The translations under genes and the position numbers were made by a program. Positions 25,748-34,625 of a stretch of DNA of 64,000 nt are shown in pieces; the stretch's first letter is position 1; each line of letters opens with the position of its first letter. The stretch covers positions 1-64,000 of the forward strand of contig JAQWCW010000004.1 of assembly GCA_028705775.1 (NCBI GenBank). Direction: 5' to 3'. The notes beneath the pieces are model-generated. The model saw only the letters and a list, made by a program, of their open reading frames with translations. It was not told where the DNA came from and ran no database searches. Origin of the DNA: Eubacteriales bacterium (GTDB taxonomy: Bacteria > Bacillota > Clostridia > Christensenellales > Aristaeellaceae).

Positions 25748-25896
25748 CGTCTGCGCTTGCACCTGACGATAGACGATTTTTGAGCAAGCAGGGGCGCAGG
25801 GGAAATGGGGCTTGTTGATTCGCGTTCTTGCTTAAACAAGTGATTAGAATTGTCGTAGCTATATAGCGAAAACAGCCTGCTTACGCGGGCTGTTTT
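25748..25896 (+). repeat. 3'-flank repeat module R1, copy 1, ending in a terminator hairpin
   Basis: It starts CGTCTGCGCTTG and continues CGATAGACGATTTTTGAGC, AGCAGGGGCG, then a variable ~60 bp, and ends with the hairpin AAAACAGCC...GGCTGTTTT (25869-25896). Related copies are at 41303-41452 and, lacking the first part, 44119-44233. Each stands right after a plus-strand gene. Confidence 0.75.
25869..25896 (+). terminator. Terminator-like hairpin of R1 copy 1
   Basis: AAAACAGCC pairs with GGCTGTTTT around TGCTTACGCG; the 3' T-run lies in the stem. It is probably the transcription end of the GGDEF-RHH gene and also works on the opposite strand by symmetry. Confidence 0.6.
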
Positions 25897-25902
25897 CCCA
25901 AA

Positions 25903-26200
25903 GGAGGCTCCCTTGTGTAAAGGGAGCTGTACGCTTGCTGAAAAACCGCCTATCGCTTATGTTGGCTTCGCGACAGACGAGGCAGTCATTTACCCATAGC
26001 GTAAACTCCTGCCCCGTCTGCGCTTGTACCTCACGATAGACGATTTTTGAGCAAGCTGGCGCGCAGCGCCTGAGGGATTGTCGGAAACGCTTGTGATATA
26101 AGGATTTTAAATGATTATTCAACAACATTTCTTGCGACAACCCTACAACAATCCTTCCGTCACGGCTTTGCCGTGCCACCTGTTCTTGCACAAGGGAGGC
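25903..26200. repeat. MITE-like palindromic repeat R2, copy A (carries an inserted hairpin)
   Basis: Ends are GGCTCCCTTGTG on the left and CACAAGGGAGGC on the right (inverted). Inside are the internal blocks GCGCAGCGCCTGAGGGATTG and ATCCTTCCGTCACGGC. It codes for no transposase. Copies B, C and D are at 26360, 44240 and 44567. This copy is longer because ~124 bp are inserted after GGGAGCTG (separate entry). No gene is supported in 25688-26807 outside the repeat modules. Confidence 0.8.
25930..26053. mobile_element. Hairpin insertion inside R2 copy A flanked by AGCTG direct repeats
   Basis: About 124 bp with 22-bp imperfect terminal inverted repeats (19/22 match; left 25934-25955, right 26034-26055; shared core CTTGCT, AAAAA, CTATCG). 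A second, inner palindrome contains AGACG/CGTCT, GGCAG/CTGCC and TTTAC/GTAAA arms. The 5-bp sequence AGCTG occurs on both sides (25925-25929 and 26054-26058), as a target-site duplication would give. Its right half is the same sequence as the start of R1. It is too short to encode a transposase, so it must move in trans if it is mobile. Confidence 0.55.
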
Positions 26201-26359
26201 TTAATCTTGTAGCGCTGCTATGCTGTGAAATAGTCTCTTGTAGGTTTTCGTTAGCTTCTTAATTACGTGATTCTCAAGTTTGTTTTAGTAGTGCGATTTT
26301 TAATTACAATGGCGTTGTATCATAAACAGACTGCAACAGCAATTTGTTTACCAAAGAAA

Positions 26360-26539
26360 GGCTCCCTTGTGCAAAGGGAGCTGGCGCGCAGCGCCTGAGG
26401 GATTGCCTAAAACGCTTGTGATATAAGGATTTTAAATGATCATTCAACAACATTTCTTGCGACAACCCTAACAACAATCCCTAACGACAATCCTTCCGTC
26501 ACGGCTTTGCCGTGCCACCTGTTCTTGCACAAGGGAGGC
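26360..26539. repeat. MITE-like palindromic repeat R2, copy B
   Basis: Uninterrupted copy: GGCTCCCTTGTGCAAAGGG at the left, GCGCGCAGCGCCTGAGGG, an internal ~80 bp, GTCACGGCTTTGCCGTGCC, and CACAAGGGAGGC at the right. The ~160 bp between copies A and B match those between copies C and D. From 26540 to 26755 I see no gene or further repeat. Confidence 0.8.
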
Positions 26540-26755
26540 TTAATCTTGTAGCGCTGCCGTGCTGCACGGATGTGAATTGTAATGCGACGCTATTTTGCTG
26601 TATGGATGTTAACTGTACTGTAAAACTACGGCTCTGCTTCGATGCAAATGGTTCTACATGACAACCGCTTTATCCTTGAAGCTCTGAGAACTGCTTGGCA
26701 GCTCATTTATCCAATTTATTCTCGGGGGCGAATCGAAACTTAATAACCGCACACA

Positions 26756-26789
26756 AAAACGGCTGTCGGATTTCTCCGGCAGCCGTTTT
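26756..26789 (-). terminator. Terminator of the sugar ABC operon
   Basis: On the minus strand AAAACGGCTGCCGGA/TCCGACAGCCGTTTT closes GAAA and is followed by TTTGTG. It lies just after the stop of the substrate-binding protein gene. Confidence 0.9.
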
Positions 26790-26807
26790 GCTGTTGATTG
26801 TTTGAAA

Positions 26808-28508
26808 TTACTTGGTGGCGTTGATGAGGTCGAAGCACTTCTGGATGTCTACCATCTTTTCGGCAACAACTGCGTCATAGCCGTAGCTCTTGCAGGTGGT
26901 AACCATTTCGTTCCAGAGCTGTTCAAATTCTTCATCGCTTTCGGCGTATACGCACTTCCAGCTGTACTGCTTCATAACAGGAGCGAACAGACCGCGCGCG
27001 CTCTTGCTTTCCTCGCTCGCTTCGGTCTTTACATAGCTGTTGGCAACGTAAGGAACGATGGAGACCTTGCCGGACTCGCGGTAAAGCTGAGCGCCGTTGG
27101 CAGCGCCGTTAGCGTATTCGGTGGTCCATGCCTTGCTCAGGTTGGTGGCATAGCGGTCGATGTAGCACGGCCAGCCCTTGTAGGAGAAGGTGTAGGTCTT
27201 TCCGGGAACGTTCTGCTCAAGCAGGATAATCTGGTTGTTGAACTTGTTTTCGCCGTCCTCGTAGGTTCCTCCGCCGTACTCAGCGGGCATTTCGGTAGCC
27301 TTGCGGTCTTCCTGGCACTTCCAGCCGAATTCGGTCATTTCAGGAATGCCCTCGGCGTTGTAGTCCCAGCAAAGTCCCTGAGGACCGTAGTTGGAAACGA
27401 GGATGCCTTCTTCGCTGCACAGCCAGTCGAAGATTTCGAGCACGCGCTCGGGATACTGGCAGTTAGCGCCGATGAGGTAAGGCCATGTGCCGCCGGTGGT
27501 GGAGAGGGTGTCCATTGCGGGAGCGCCGTCGCCAAACACGAAGGTGGTGTAGCCGATATTGTCGGCAGCTCTTTCAGCGGTGTTGAAGTTGTTGATAATC
27601 CAGCCCCACAGCGTCATCAGATAACGGCCGTTGGAGAGCTTCTGGGAATAGGTGTCGAAGTTCTGGCTGACGGACTCAGGGTCAAACAGACCGGCGCGAT
27701 AGAGCTGGTTGTTAACCTTGAGGGCGCGATAGTAGAGGCTGTTGTCGTCAAGAGGATTGACAACCTGCTGAGTGGCGTAGTTGACGCCGAGGAAGTCCCA
27801 CTCTTTGTAGCCATAGTAGGTCATGAGGTCCCAAGTGAACTTCATAACGCAGTCTTCCCAATCGCTGAATCCGCCGTAGGCGTAAACTTTTTCGCCGCCT
27901 TCGTTGGTGGGAACAGCGTCCTGCAGAGCCTTCATGAACGCGGGCAGGTCTTCGAGGGAGTTAAGGGCGGGCTTGCCGGCCTTTTCCCAAGCGTCGAAGC
28001 GAATCTGCATCGCATAGGTGGGGTCCTGCATTTCCTGCCAAGTGCCGGGAACGAGGGCGATGTTCTGGGAGAAGCCCCATACGCCTTCAGTGTCGCGAAC
28101 GTTCTTGACGTAGTTGGAGATGTTGTCCATGGAATCCTTGGTGTTGGCCATCAGGTTCGTGTAGGGGGTAAGGTCAACCTCGCTCCAGTCATAGAGCAGG
28201 TCGGCGTCAAAGCCCTTCAGGAACTCGTTGTCCAAATCGCCGAGTACGATGATGTCGCCGATTTCTTCGCTCGAGAGCGCGGCGTTGAAGCCGCCCTGAT
28301 TGCTCAGGTCACGAACGTAGTTGAGGGTCACGTTGAAGCGCTCCTTCAGCTCATGGGCAAACCAGCCGGCTTGCACGCCGGAGAAATTCGCCAGAGCGTT
28401 GTACACGTTCAGCGTGATGGGCTCCTTGTAGTCTTCCGCCACGGCGAACGTGGGGATGGCTCCGAGCATCAGCATCAATGAGAGAACCAGTGCACAGATT
28501 TTTTTCAT
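26808..28508 (-). CDS. Extracellular carbohydrate-binding protein of an ABC importer (LplA-like)
   Basis: Substrate-binding protein of 566 aa that captures an oligosaccharide outside the cell. The signal peptide MKKICALVLSLMLMLGAIPTFAVAEDY lacks a lipobox cysteine, so it is not an ordinary lipoprotein. The mature part has the LNVYNALANFSGVQAGWFAHELKERFNV opening and the large alpha/beta fold of the LplA/LipO group. The start is ATG at 28508, 6 nt after AAGGAGG. It is last in the operon, 56 bp after the permease. Neighbouring GH43/GH51/GH27 enzymes suggest arabino- or galacto-oligosaccharide uptake (inference). Confidence 0.85.
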   Translation of the reverse strand: MKKICALVLSLMLMLGAIPTFAVAEDYKEPITLNVYNALANFSGVQAGWFAHELKERFNVTLNYVRDLSNQGGFNAALSSEEIGDIIVLGDLDNEFLKGFDADLLYDWSEVDLTPYTNLMANTKDSMDNISNYVKNVRDTEGVWGFSQNIALVPGTWQEMQDPTYAMQIRFDAWEKAGKPALNSLEDLPAFMKALQDAVPTNEGGEKVYAYGGFSDWEDCVMKFTWDLMTYYGYKEWDFLGVNYATQQVVNPLDDNSLYYRALKVNNQLYRAGLFDPESVSQNFDTYSQKLSNGRYLMTLWGWIINNFNTAERAADNIGYTTFVFGDGAPAMDTLSTTGGTWPYLIGANCQYPERVLEIFDWLCSEEGILVSNYGPQGLCWDYNAEGIPEMTEFGWKCQEDRKATEMPAEYGGGTYEDGENKFNNQIILLEQNVPGKTYTFSYKGWPCYIDRYATNLSKAWTTEYANGAANGAQLYRESGKVSIVPYVANSYVKTEASEESKSARGLFAPVMKQYSWKCVYAESDEEFEQLWNEMVTTCKSYGYDAVVAEKMVDIQKCFDLINATK

Positions 28509-28564
28509 TATCCGTACCTCCTTAAAATTATCTCTACCCGCCATTGCGGCAGGATAAGATTTCA

Positions 28565-29512
28565 TCAACCCTTTACAGCGCCTATCATTATGCCCTTTAC
28601 GAAATAGCGCTGGAAGAAGGGGTAAACCATCAGAATCGGGAAAACAACGACCATTGCAACCGTCATCTGAACCGATAGCGCCGTCTGCTTGACGGCAAGG
28701 TTTGCGATTGCGCCCGTGTTCTGCGTCGTTCTTACGAGCGCCGCAAGGCTCTGCGCCTCGTGCTGATAGCGGTAAAGCATATATTGCAGCGTGTAGAACT
28801 TACCGCTCGGCATAAGCATCATGGTATCGGTAAAGCTGTTCCACTGACCGACCGCGCAGAATATGCACAGCGTTGCGAGAATCGGGGTTATGAGCGGAAC
28901 GATAACGCTTGCGAAAACCCTTGTGTAGCCCGCGCCGTCGAGCATTGCGCTTTCCTCAAGGCTTGAGGGAAGCCCCTCGATGAATGTCTTTACGAGGATT
29001 ACGTTATAGGGCGAAACCAGACCGGGGATTACGTAAACCCAGAAGTTGTCTAGGAAGCCGAGGTTCTTGAGGTTGATGTACCACGGAATCAGTCCGGCGG
29101 AGAAGTACATCGTGATTATAATCAGCCTGTACCAGAGCGTTCTGAGCCACATTTCGTGCTTCGTTACAAGATAGCCGAGGAACGCCGAGCCGGCAACCGT
29201 CCACGCCGTTCCGAGCGCCGTGCGGCTTATGGAAACGAGCGTTGCGTCCGCTATTCCGGAAAGCTTGAACACCTGCACGTAGTTCTCAAAGTGAATTTCG
29301 CGCGGGTAGAGCTGAATTTGCCCCAAGCGCACCAGTTCGTTTGATGAGATGGTGTTTATGAAAAGGTAGTAGAAGGGGAATACGCAGGCGATTGTGATAA
29401 GCGAGAGGATGGTGTAGTTGAATATGTTGAAGGCTATGTCCCATCCGCTCAGCTTGACCTTGTTCTTCCTGCGCTTGTGCAGACGCTCGTTTATCGGAGC
29501 TTTAGTCGTCAT
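28565..29512 (-). CDS. Carbohydrate ABC transporter permease (LplC/YtcP-like)
   Basis: Membrane permease of 315 aa with six helices and the EAA-loop LEESAMLDGAGYTRVFASVIVP typical of MalG-type subunits. A start at 29512 is preferred because AAGGGGG is about 10 nt upstream; a start at 29521 would add MKK. It pairs with the 849-aa permease upstream. The ATPase of the importer is not in this window and is probably a shared MsmK-type subunit. Confidence 0.88.
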   Translation of the reverse strand: MTTKAPINERLHKRRKNKVKLSGWDIAFNIFNYTILSLITIACVFPFYYLFINTISSNELVRLGQIQLYPREIHFENYVQVFKLSGIADATLVSISRTALGTAWTVAGSAFLGYLVTKHEMWLRTLWYRLIIITMYFSAGLIPWYINLKNLGFLDNFWVYVIPGLVSPYNVILVKTFIEGLPSSLEESAMLDGAGYTRVFASVIVPLITPILATLCIFCAVGQWNSFTDTMMLMPSGKFYTLQYMLYRYQHEAQSLAALVRTTQNTGAIANLAVKQTALSVQMTVAMVVVFPILMVYPFFQRYFVKGIMIGAVKG

Positions 29513-29527
29513 TTTCTTCATGCCCCC

Positions 29528-32077
29528 TTAAACGATGGATTCGCCGCGCAGCTTCTTTGAAACGAAGTTCGCCGCAAAGAGAAGCGTTACGCTGAATACC
29601 GTCTTTAGAATGCCTATCGCAGTGCCGAACGAGTATGTGTTCGCGCTTGTGGAGGCAATCGTTATGTTGTAAACGTAAAGGTCGAGCACTTCAATCGTGT
29701 CTTTGTTCATGCTGTTCTGGAATACGAGGTACTGCTCCATTCCGTTATTGATGATGTTGGATATTGAAAGCAGAAGCAATACGAAGAAGGTAGGCAGAAG
29801 CCCGGGGAGAGTGATGAAGCGCATCTGCTTCCAGCGCCCCGCGCCGTCAACCCTCGCCGCTTCATACAGCTCTTGGTCTATTCCGGCAATCGCGGCAAGG
29901 TACATTATCGCGCCCCAGCCAAGCCCCTTCCATGTGTTCCAAGCCCACATCTTAATCCATATGTGTTCGCTTGAGTTAAGCCACGCCACCGGCTCGGAGA
30001 TAGCGCCCGTTGCGAGCATGAACTTTGAATAAATGCCCGTATCCATTGCGAACATCGCCATCGCGAAGCTGAAAACCAGCGTCCACGATATGAAGTTCGG
30101 CAGGGTCGTGAAGATTTGAACGAATTTCTTGAAGCGGGTTTTTGTTACCTCGTTGAGCAGGATTGCGAACACCATCGGCAGCCAGCTCGTGATAATGTTA
30201 AGCCCGCTCATTGCGAAGGTGTTGCTCATAACGCGCATCATGTTCGCCCTGTGGCCCGCGTTCATCACAAGCTCCGAGAACCACTTGAAGCCCACGTATT
30301 CCTGCTGGCTCATCGGGATTCCGAACTTATAGTTGAAGAACGCGTAGCTCCAGCCGTAGAGCGGCAGGTAGCTGAACAGGAACGCCGCGGCGAGGAAGGG
30401 GAGCATCATCAGGAACAGCTTGTATTTCTTGGGCAGCTCCTCCATGTGCGCGAAATTGCTGAAGAATGCGGCGAACAGGAGCAGCGGGAAGGAAACGTAG
30501 GTGAACACCGTTCCGCCGACCGTTCCGACGTCCGTCGGCATTCCCGCCGCGGTAAGTATGTAGGAAAGCAGTTTGAGAAGCAGCGCAAGCGAGAAGAAAA
30601 TGATTGGCAGCTTCTTATGCGTTTTCAGTATCAGGGCGGCGATTCCGCAGAGGGCAAAGGCGAGAATCATAATCGTCGTAATCTGATAGGTTCTTGCGAT
30701 TCTCTGCATTTTGTCCTTAATCATAAGGTCCGTGTATTCGGTTTTGCCCGCTTCCTCCGAGTACATCGTCTTGCCCTTGTTGTCCTTAGGCTCCGTGATG
30801 TCCGCGGGGGTTGTAAGCGTTACAGCGTCCGCTCCGCTCATCAAAACGGTTGAAACGGATTTTGTTTTGCCGGGCTTGTAGAAATCAAACTGGATTCCGG
30901 GAAGCACGAGCATTACGACTGCGGCGACGGCAATCGTCAGCGCGGTAAGGCGCAGCGCCGATTTCTTGGGAATCGGGCTTACGAAATAGGGGGAATTCGC
31001 GGCGCGGACTCCGACTGCCGCGCACATACAGCCGCATATAGAAAGGACTGCCATCGCTATTGGAACGAGCGTCGGGCAGCCTACGCCGAGGCGGTAAAGC
31101 TGCCTTGACGCATTTGTGAACATATCGGCGGAGGTGGTTGACATAAGGGACGCGGACTGAATCAGCAGGAACACCGTGCCGATTGCGGAAAAACTCAGCG
31201 GGAACCAGCGGTCAACCGCGGGTATGAACGCGAGTATTCCGGAAAGGACGAGGAAAGCAAGCGCCGCAATGAGCAGCACGTCCGGAGTCGCGGATTGCTT
31301 GGTAATCTGGAATATGCCGGCGATATTGTTGCCGTCCGCCGAAAGCGGCTCAAGCGCGGCTATGTCGCCGGAAAGCACGTTGTCAAACGCGCCCGTTTCA
31401 GCGCCTATCGCGGAAAGAATCGGCTCTTCGGCGAGCGCTTGGGTTATAACGGAGGAGCTGATTGTCATCGCCTTGGCGGCGGCGGGGTTATCCGTTATCG
31501 TTTCGGGAACGGAGGATGTGAAGGCGGGAAGCAGCATCAGCGCGGCGGCGGCAATCGAAAGCGCGCCTGAAATCCTGCGCCATGCGCTGTCCGAAAGCCC
31601 GAGGCTGTCTTCCTTCATTATCAGAACGAAAACGATTGCCGTCTGAGCTATTGCGATAACAAGCGGCGCCCATATCCACGCCTGCGGCGCAAGCAGAAGC
31701 TGATAGAGCAGCGATTCGCTTAACGAGCCGAGATAGAAGGCTTCGTAAAGGAAAACGCCGACGGAGAAAAGCGAAAGCACCGCTGCCGCCTGAAGCGCCC
31801 CGCGCTTCTTGACAAGGCAGAGAAGCGCGCCCAGAATCAGCAGTCCGGCGCCGAGAAGCAGCGTGAAGCCGCGCATATCCATCGAGCCGAGAGCCGGAAT
31901 TTTGTCCGTCGGCAGCGCTCCGCTTCCCTTTGTAGCAACGTCAAAAAGGCTCAGGGAATCGGGAAACGCGCTCTTTACATCCTCCGCGAGCTGGCTGTGG
32001 GGATGAATGCTGACGGCGGGTAGGAACATTACCGCTACGATAAGAGCGGCAAAAATAAGAGCAATCCATCTCTTCAT
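29528..32077 (-). CDS. LplB-like ABC permease with a large N-terminal triple membrane module
   Basis: Permease of 849 aa, about 2.8 times the usual size. Residues ~550-849 are a standard MalF/LplB-type permease (KKYKLFLMMLPFLAAAFLFSYLPLYGW, then LYEAARVDGAGRWKQMRFITLP as the EAA loop). Residues 1-545 are an extra membrane region built of three similar modules: a helix ending in LP(A/G) at about 5-22, 168-187 and 376-396, then an extracellular loop and two or three further helices. The loops of modules 2 and 3 are 70-80 residues long. The role of this region is unknown; it may sense or help bind the substrate. ATG start with a modest AGCAGG; strong promoter at 32134-32162. Confidence 0.85.
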   Translation of the reverse strand: MKRWIALIFAALIVAVMFLPAVSIHPHSQLAEDVKSAFPDSLSLFDVATKGSGALPTDKIPALGSMDMRGFTLLLGAGLLILGALLCLVKKRGALQAAAVLSLFSVGVFLYEAFYLGSLSESLLYQLLLAPQAWIWAPLVIAIAQTAIVFVLIMKEDSLGLSDSAWRRISGALSIAAAALMLLPAFTSSVPETITDNPAAAKAMTISSSVITQALAEEPILSAIGAETGAFDNVLSGDIAALEPLSADGNNIAGIFQITKQSATPDVLLIAALAFLVLSGILAFIPAVDRWFPLSFSAIGTVFLLIQSASLMSTTSADMFTNASRQLYRLGVGCPTLVPIAMAVLSICGCMCAAVGVRAANSPYFVSPIPKKSALRLTALTIAVAAVVMLVLPGIQFDFYKPGKTKSVSTVLMSGADAVTLTTPADITEPKDNKGKTMYSEEAGKTEYTDLMIKDKMQRIARTYQITTIMILAFALCGIAALILKTHKKLPIIFFSLALLLKLLSYILTAAGMPTDVGTVGGTVFTYVSFPLLLFAAFFSNFAHMEELPKKYKLFLMMLPFLAAAFLFSYLPLYGWSYAFFNYKFGIPMSQQEYVGFKWFSELVMNAGHRANMMRVMSNTFAMSGLNIITSWLPMVFAILLNEVTKTRFKKFVQIFTTLPNFISWTLVFSFAMAMFAMDTGIYSKFMLATGAISEPVAWLNSSEHIWIKMWAWNTWKGLGWGAIMYLAAIAGIDQELYEAARVDGAGRWKQMRFITLPGLLPTFFVLLLLSISNIINNGMEQYLVFQNSMNKDTIEVLDLYVYNITIASTSANTYSFGTAIGILKTVFSVTLLFAANFVSKKLRGESIV

Positions 32078-32133
32078 TGCGTCAGACCTGCTTTCCGCTT
32101 AATCAAATCTCATTTGCAAGTTTACTTTCTCAG

Positions 32134-32162
32134 ATTATAATTGAATTAAGCGAAAATGTCAA
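32134..32162 (-). promoter_or_regulatory. Sigma-A promoter of the sugar ABC operon
   Basis: Minus-strand TTGACA (32157-32162), 17-bp spacer, perfect TATAAT (32134-32139). It drives the two permease genes and the binding protein. The -35 lies just inside the sequence after the GH43 stop region. Confidence 0.85.
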
Positions 32163-32183
32163 GAAAAAGTACGAATTTTTGTG

Positions 32184-33512
32184 CTATTTAACAAAACAAA
32201 ACTCGCAGAGCGAGCAAAGCTCGCGTCCGGCGAAGCCGAAAGCGTCCTGCCTGCGCGAATCTGTAAACTTAAAATAAACTGCGTGCCTTCCGGAAAGCGG
32301 GCGCATATGGATTTTCAGTATTTCATCATCGCCCGAAATCGCGGCTTTGCCGAGGCTTTCGCCGTTTTCCTTATCGTCCAGCACGATTTCAACTTCGCCT
32401 GTTTCGCCGCAGCCGAGCAGCTTTATGATTAAATCCGTCGAAGTGCCGGAATAGTCAAGCCCGAAATCGAAGTATCTGTAACCGACAATCGAGCCGTTTT
32501 TAATTCCGGAAACCATTGTTGTTAGCGGATTTTTTTGCTTAATGTAAGCGCCGCCCGTTAGCACGCAGGCGTAAGCTGCCGGAGTTGCGCAGTACGGGTT
32601 AAGGGACTCGCTGAAGCCGAGCGAGGTCATTTCAACCTGCGGAATGCTTCCGTCGGGCAGAATCGTAATCTTTTCCGCGCACGCCTGCCGCGAGTGGAGC
32701 GTGTTGTTGGTCATCCTGTGGTAGAAAACGTACCACTGCCCGTTGATTTCCATGATTGAGCCGTGGTCGTTTCCGCCCGGGTAGTCGATTCCGTTGTCGA
32801 TGATAACGCCCCTGTACTCGTACGGCCCGAGCGGCGCTTTTGCCGTCGCGTAGGCAAGGCAGCTTCCGCGGCAGGGCGAGTATATAAGATAGTAGGTATC
32901 GCCTATTTTGCGCGGCGAGCAAGCCTCAAAGAAGGAAAACGGAGCTTCGTCGGGCAGGATTCCGTCTACATAGCTGCCCGGGATTACGCGCGAAAGGTCG
33001 TCTGAATCAAGCTGCGCGGCATACGAATGCTCATAGCCGCAGTAGATGTACGCCTTTCCGTCGTCGTTAATAAGAACCCCGGGGTCAACAAATACGCCGT
33101 TTTCGTAGCGCTTCTTTTCAGCCGCCTCTTTTTCGTCGTACTTGTATTTGGAATAGAGCGTGAACGGCCCCTCCGGATGGTCGCTCACGGCAACGCAGCC
33201 CTTTTCATAGAAAAGGTAGGCGAAAAGATAATACTTGCCGTCCTTTTCTACCACGTCCGGCGCGTAAAGCTCGCCTTTGCACCAGTCCACGCTTGGCTCA
33301 TGGTCGGTATCGGGGCGCGTCTGAAAGCTGTCGCCGTGGCATACCCAGCTGCTTAAATCGCCAATCGGCGCGGACCACACCTTGAGGCGCATATCGCAAA
33401 AGCTTTGCGAATACGCGTTGTCGTGCGAGCCGTAGAGGTAAACCCTGTTGCCGAATACGCGCGGCTCGCCGTCCGGAACGTGTTCCCACAGCGGAAGAAT
33501 GGGGTTTGGCAT
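32184..33512 (-). CDS. GH43-family glycoside hydrolase with C-terminal carbohydrate-binding-like region
   Basis: Enzyme of 442 aa acting on arabinan or xylan side chains. The GH43 blocks are MPNPILPLWEHVPDGEPRVFGNRVYLYGSHD, YAPDVVEKDGKYYLFAY, GVFVDPGVLINDDGKAYIYCG (aspartate) and FFEACSPRK (glutamate acid). From about residue 325 on, DYSGTSTDLIIKLLGC...HAVYFKFTDSR resembles a CBM6-like jelly roll. No signal peptide, so it is intracellular and acts on imported oligosaccharides. ATG start with AAGGAGGAG. It is divergent from the AraC gene and 22 bp from the ABC operon promoter. Confidence 0.85.
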   Translation of the reverse strand: MPNPILPLWEHVPDGEPRVFGNRVYLYGSHDNAYSQSFCDMRLKVWSAPIGDLSSWVCHGDSFQTRPDTDHEPSVDWCKGELYAPDVVEKDGKYYLFAYLFYEKGCVAVSDHPEGPFTLYSKYKYDEKEAAEKKRYENGVFVDPGVLINDDGKAYIYCGYEHSYAAQLDSDDLSRVIPGSYVDGILPDEAPFSFFEACSPRKIGDTYYLIYSPCRGSCLAYATAKAPLGPYEYRGVIIDNGIDYPGGNDHGSIMEINGQWYVFYHRMTNNTLHSRQACAEKITILPDGSIPQVEMTSLGFSESLNPYCATPAAYACVLTGGAYIKQKNPLTTMVSGIKNGSIVGYRYFDFGLDYSGTSTDLIIKLLGCGETGEVEIVLDDKENGESLGKAAISGDDEILKIHMRPLSGRHAVYFKFTDSRRQDAFGFAGRELCSLCEFCFVK

Positions 33513-33700
33513 AGAACTCCTCCTTAACATAAGTGCCTGCCGCTTGCAATTAGCTTCGGGCGCTGTTATCATTCGCTTAGGCGGCATAAAGTGAATCATT
33601 GGTTAACGCTTATATATCCCGATTATCGTAGCCTTGCGGTACTGAATCGTCCTTAAAATTACGGACTCATACAAGCATAAAACGGACGGGCGGTGAAAAT

Positions 33701-34567
33701 GTGGAGAATTTGAAGCTCGAATGGTTCAGCGAAACGGGGGAGTTTCCGTTTTTCGTTCAGTTCGGCTCTCATGAGCGCGATATGAGCGTTCATACTCATG
33801 AGGATTTTTCGGAGCTTGCGCTTATAACGGAAGGGACGGCTGTGCATATCGTTGGCGGAAGGGAGTATCTGCTCAGGCGGGGCGACGTTTACGTTGTGAA
33901 TACGGATATGCCGCACGGCTTTCGCTCGCCTAAGGGCTTTCATTTGATAAATATCATGTTTCGCCGCAGAACGCTCTTTTCCTCCGCTGCCGACATAAGA
34001 AAAACAGACGGCTTCCGCCGGATGTTTGAAAGCGATTTTGAAGGCGGCGCGTTTACGAGCAGGCTTCATCTTTCGCCGGAGGACGCCCTGCGCTTTACCC
34101 GCCTTGCGGAAAAAATGGCGGAGGAATGCGAGAAAAAGCCCTTGGGATATCAGACGGCTCTGCGCGCGTATTTCACGGAGCTTGCCGTGCTTTTGTCCAG
34201 AAGGCGCGAAAATGCGCGCGGCGAGTCATTTACAGGCGATGGCGGCGTTTCGGCGGCGCTCATCCATATCGAGAAGCATTTCACGGAGGAAATGAGCGTT
34301 GCGGAAATGGCTGAAATCGCACGGCTTTCCGAGCGGCAGTTTTCCCGCGCGTTTGTTTCGCTTATGGGCGTTTCGCCGATGAAATATGTGACGGAGCTGA
34401 GAATGGAGCGCGCGCGGCGGCTGATTTCCGAAACGGAGGAAAGCGTAACGGACATCGCCTTTTCCTGCGGCTATCTTGACAGTAACTATTTCTCGCGCGT
34501 TTTCCGCAAAAAATGCGAAATGACTCCGGAAGAGTTCAGAAAAAGATACGGCGCCTTTGGCAGATAG
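33701..34567 (+). CDS. AraC-family transcriptional regulator
   Basis: Regulator of 288 aa. The N-terminal ~100 residues are a cupin-like sugar-sensing domain (MSVHTHEDFSELALITEGTAVHIVGGREYLLRRGDVYVVN). The C-terminal pair of helix-turn-helix motifs is MSVAEMAEIARLSERQFSRAF and VTDIAFSCGYLDSNYFSRVFRKKCEMTPEEFR. GTG start with GGCGGTG upstream. Divergent from GH43, so it probably controls the arabinoside enzymes and importer (inference). Confidence 0.9.
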   Translation: MENLKLEWFSETGEFPFFVQFGSHERDMSVHTHEDFSELALITEGTAVHIVGGREYLLRRGDVYVVNTDMPHGFRSPKGFHLINIMFRRRTLFSSAADIRKTDGFRRMFESDFEGGAFTSRLHLSPEDALRFTRLAEKMAEECEKKPLGYQTALRAYFTELAVLLSRRRENARGESFTGDGGVSAALIHIEKHFTEEMSVAEMAEIARLSERQFSRAFVSLMGVSPMKYVTELRMERARRLISETEESVTDIAFSCGYLDSNYFSRVFRKKCEMTPEEFRKRYGAFGR

Positions 34568-34576
34568 CGGCGCGTA

Positions 34577-34605
34577 TGGACAAAAATGTCCGCCTTTGCT
34601 ATAAT
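34577..34605 (+). promoter_or_regulatory. Promoter of the GNAT gene with a small palindrome
   Basis: TGGACA at 34577-34582 and TATAAT at 34600-34605, spacer 17. GGACA-AAAA-TGTCC forms a 5-bp inverted repeat over the -35. Confidence 0.55.
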
Positions 34606-34625
34606 TTTTCGCGGGAGGAATCGAA

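Noticed and set aside
25859-26191. 110-aa minus-strand ORF across repeat R2 copy A
   Set aside because: It lies wholly in the palindromic repeat and hairpin insert, has no ribosome site, and similar fragments recur with every repeat copy.
26802-28481. 559-aa plus-strand ORF
   Set aside because: Antisense of the binding-protein gene, which has signal peptide, ribosome site and family match; the frame is kept open by codon bias.
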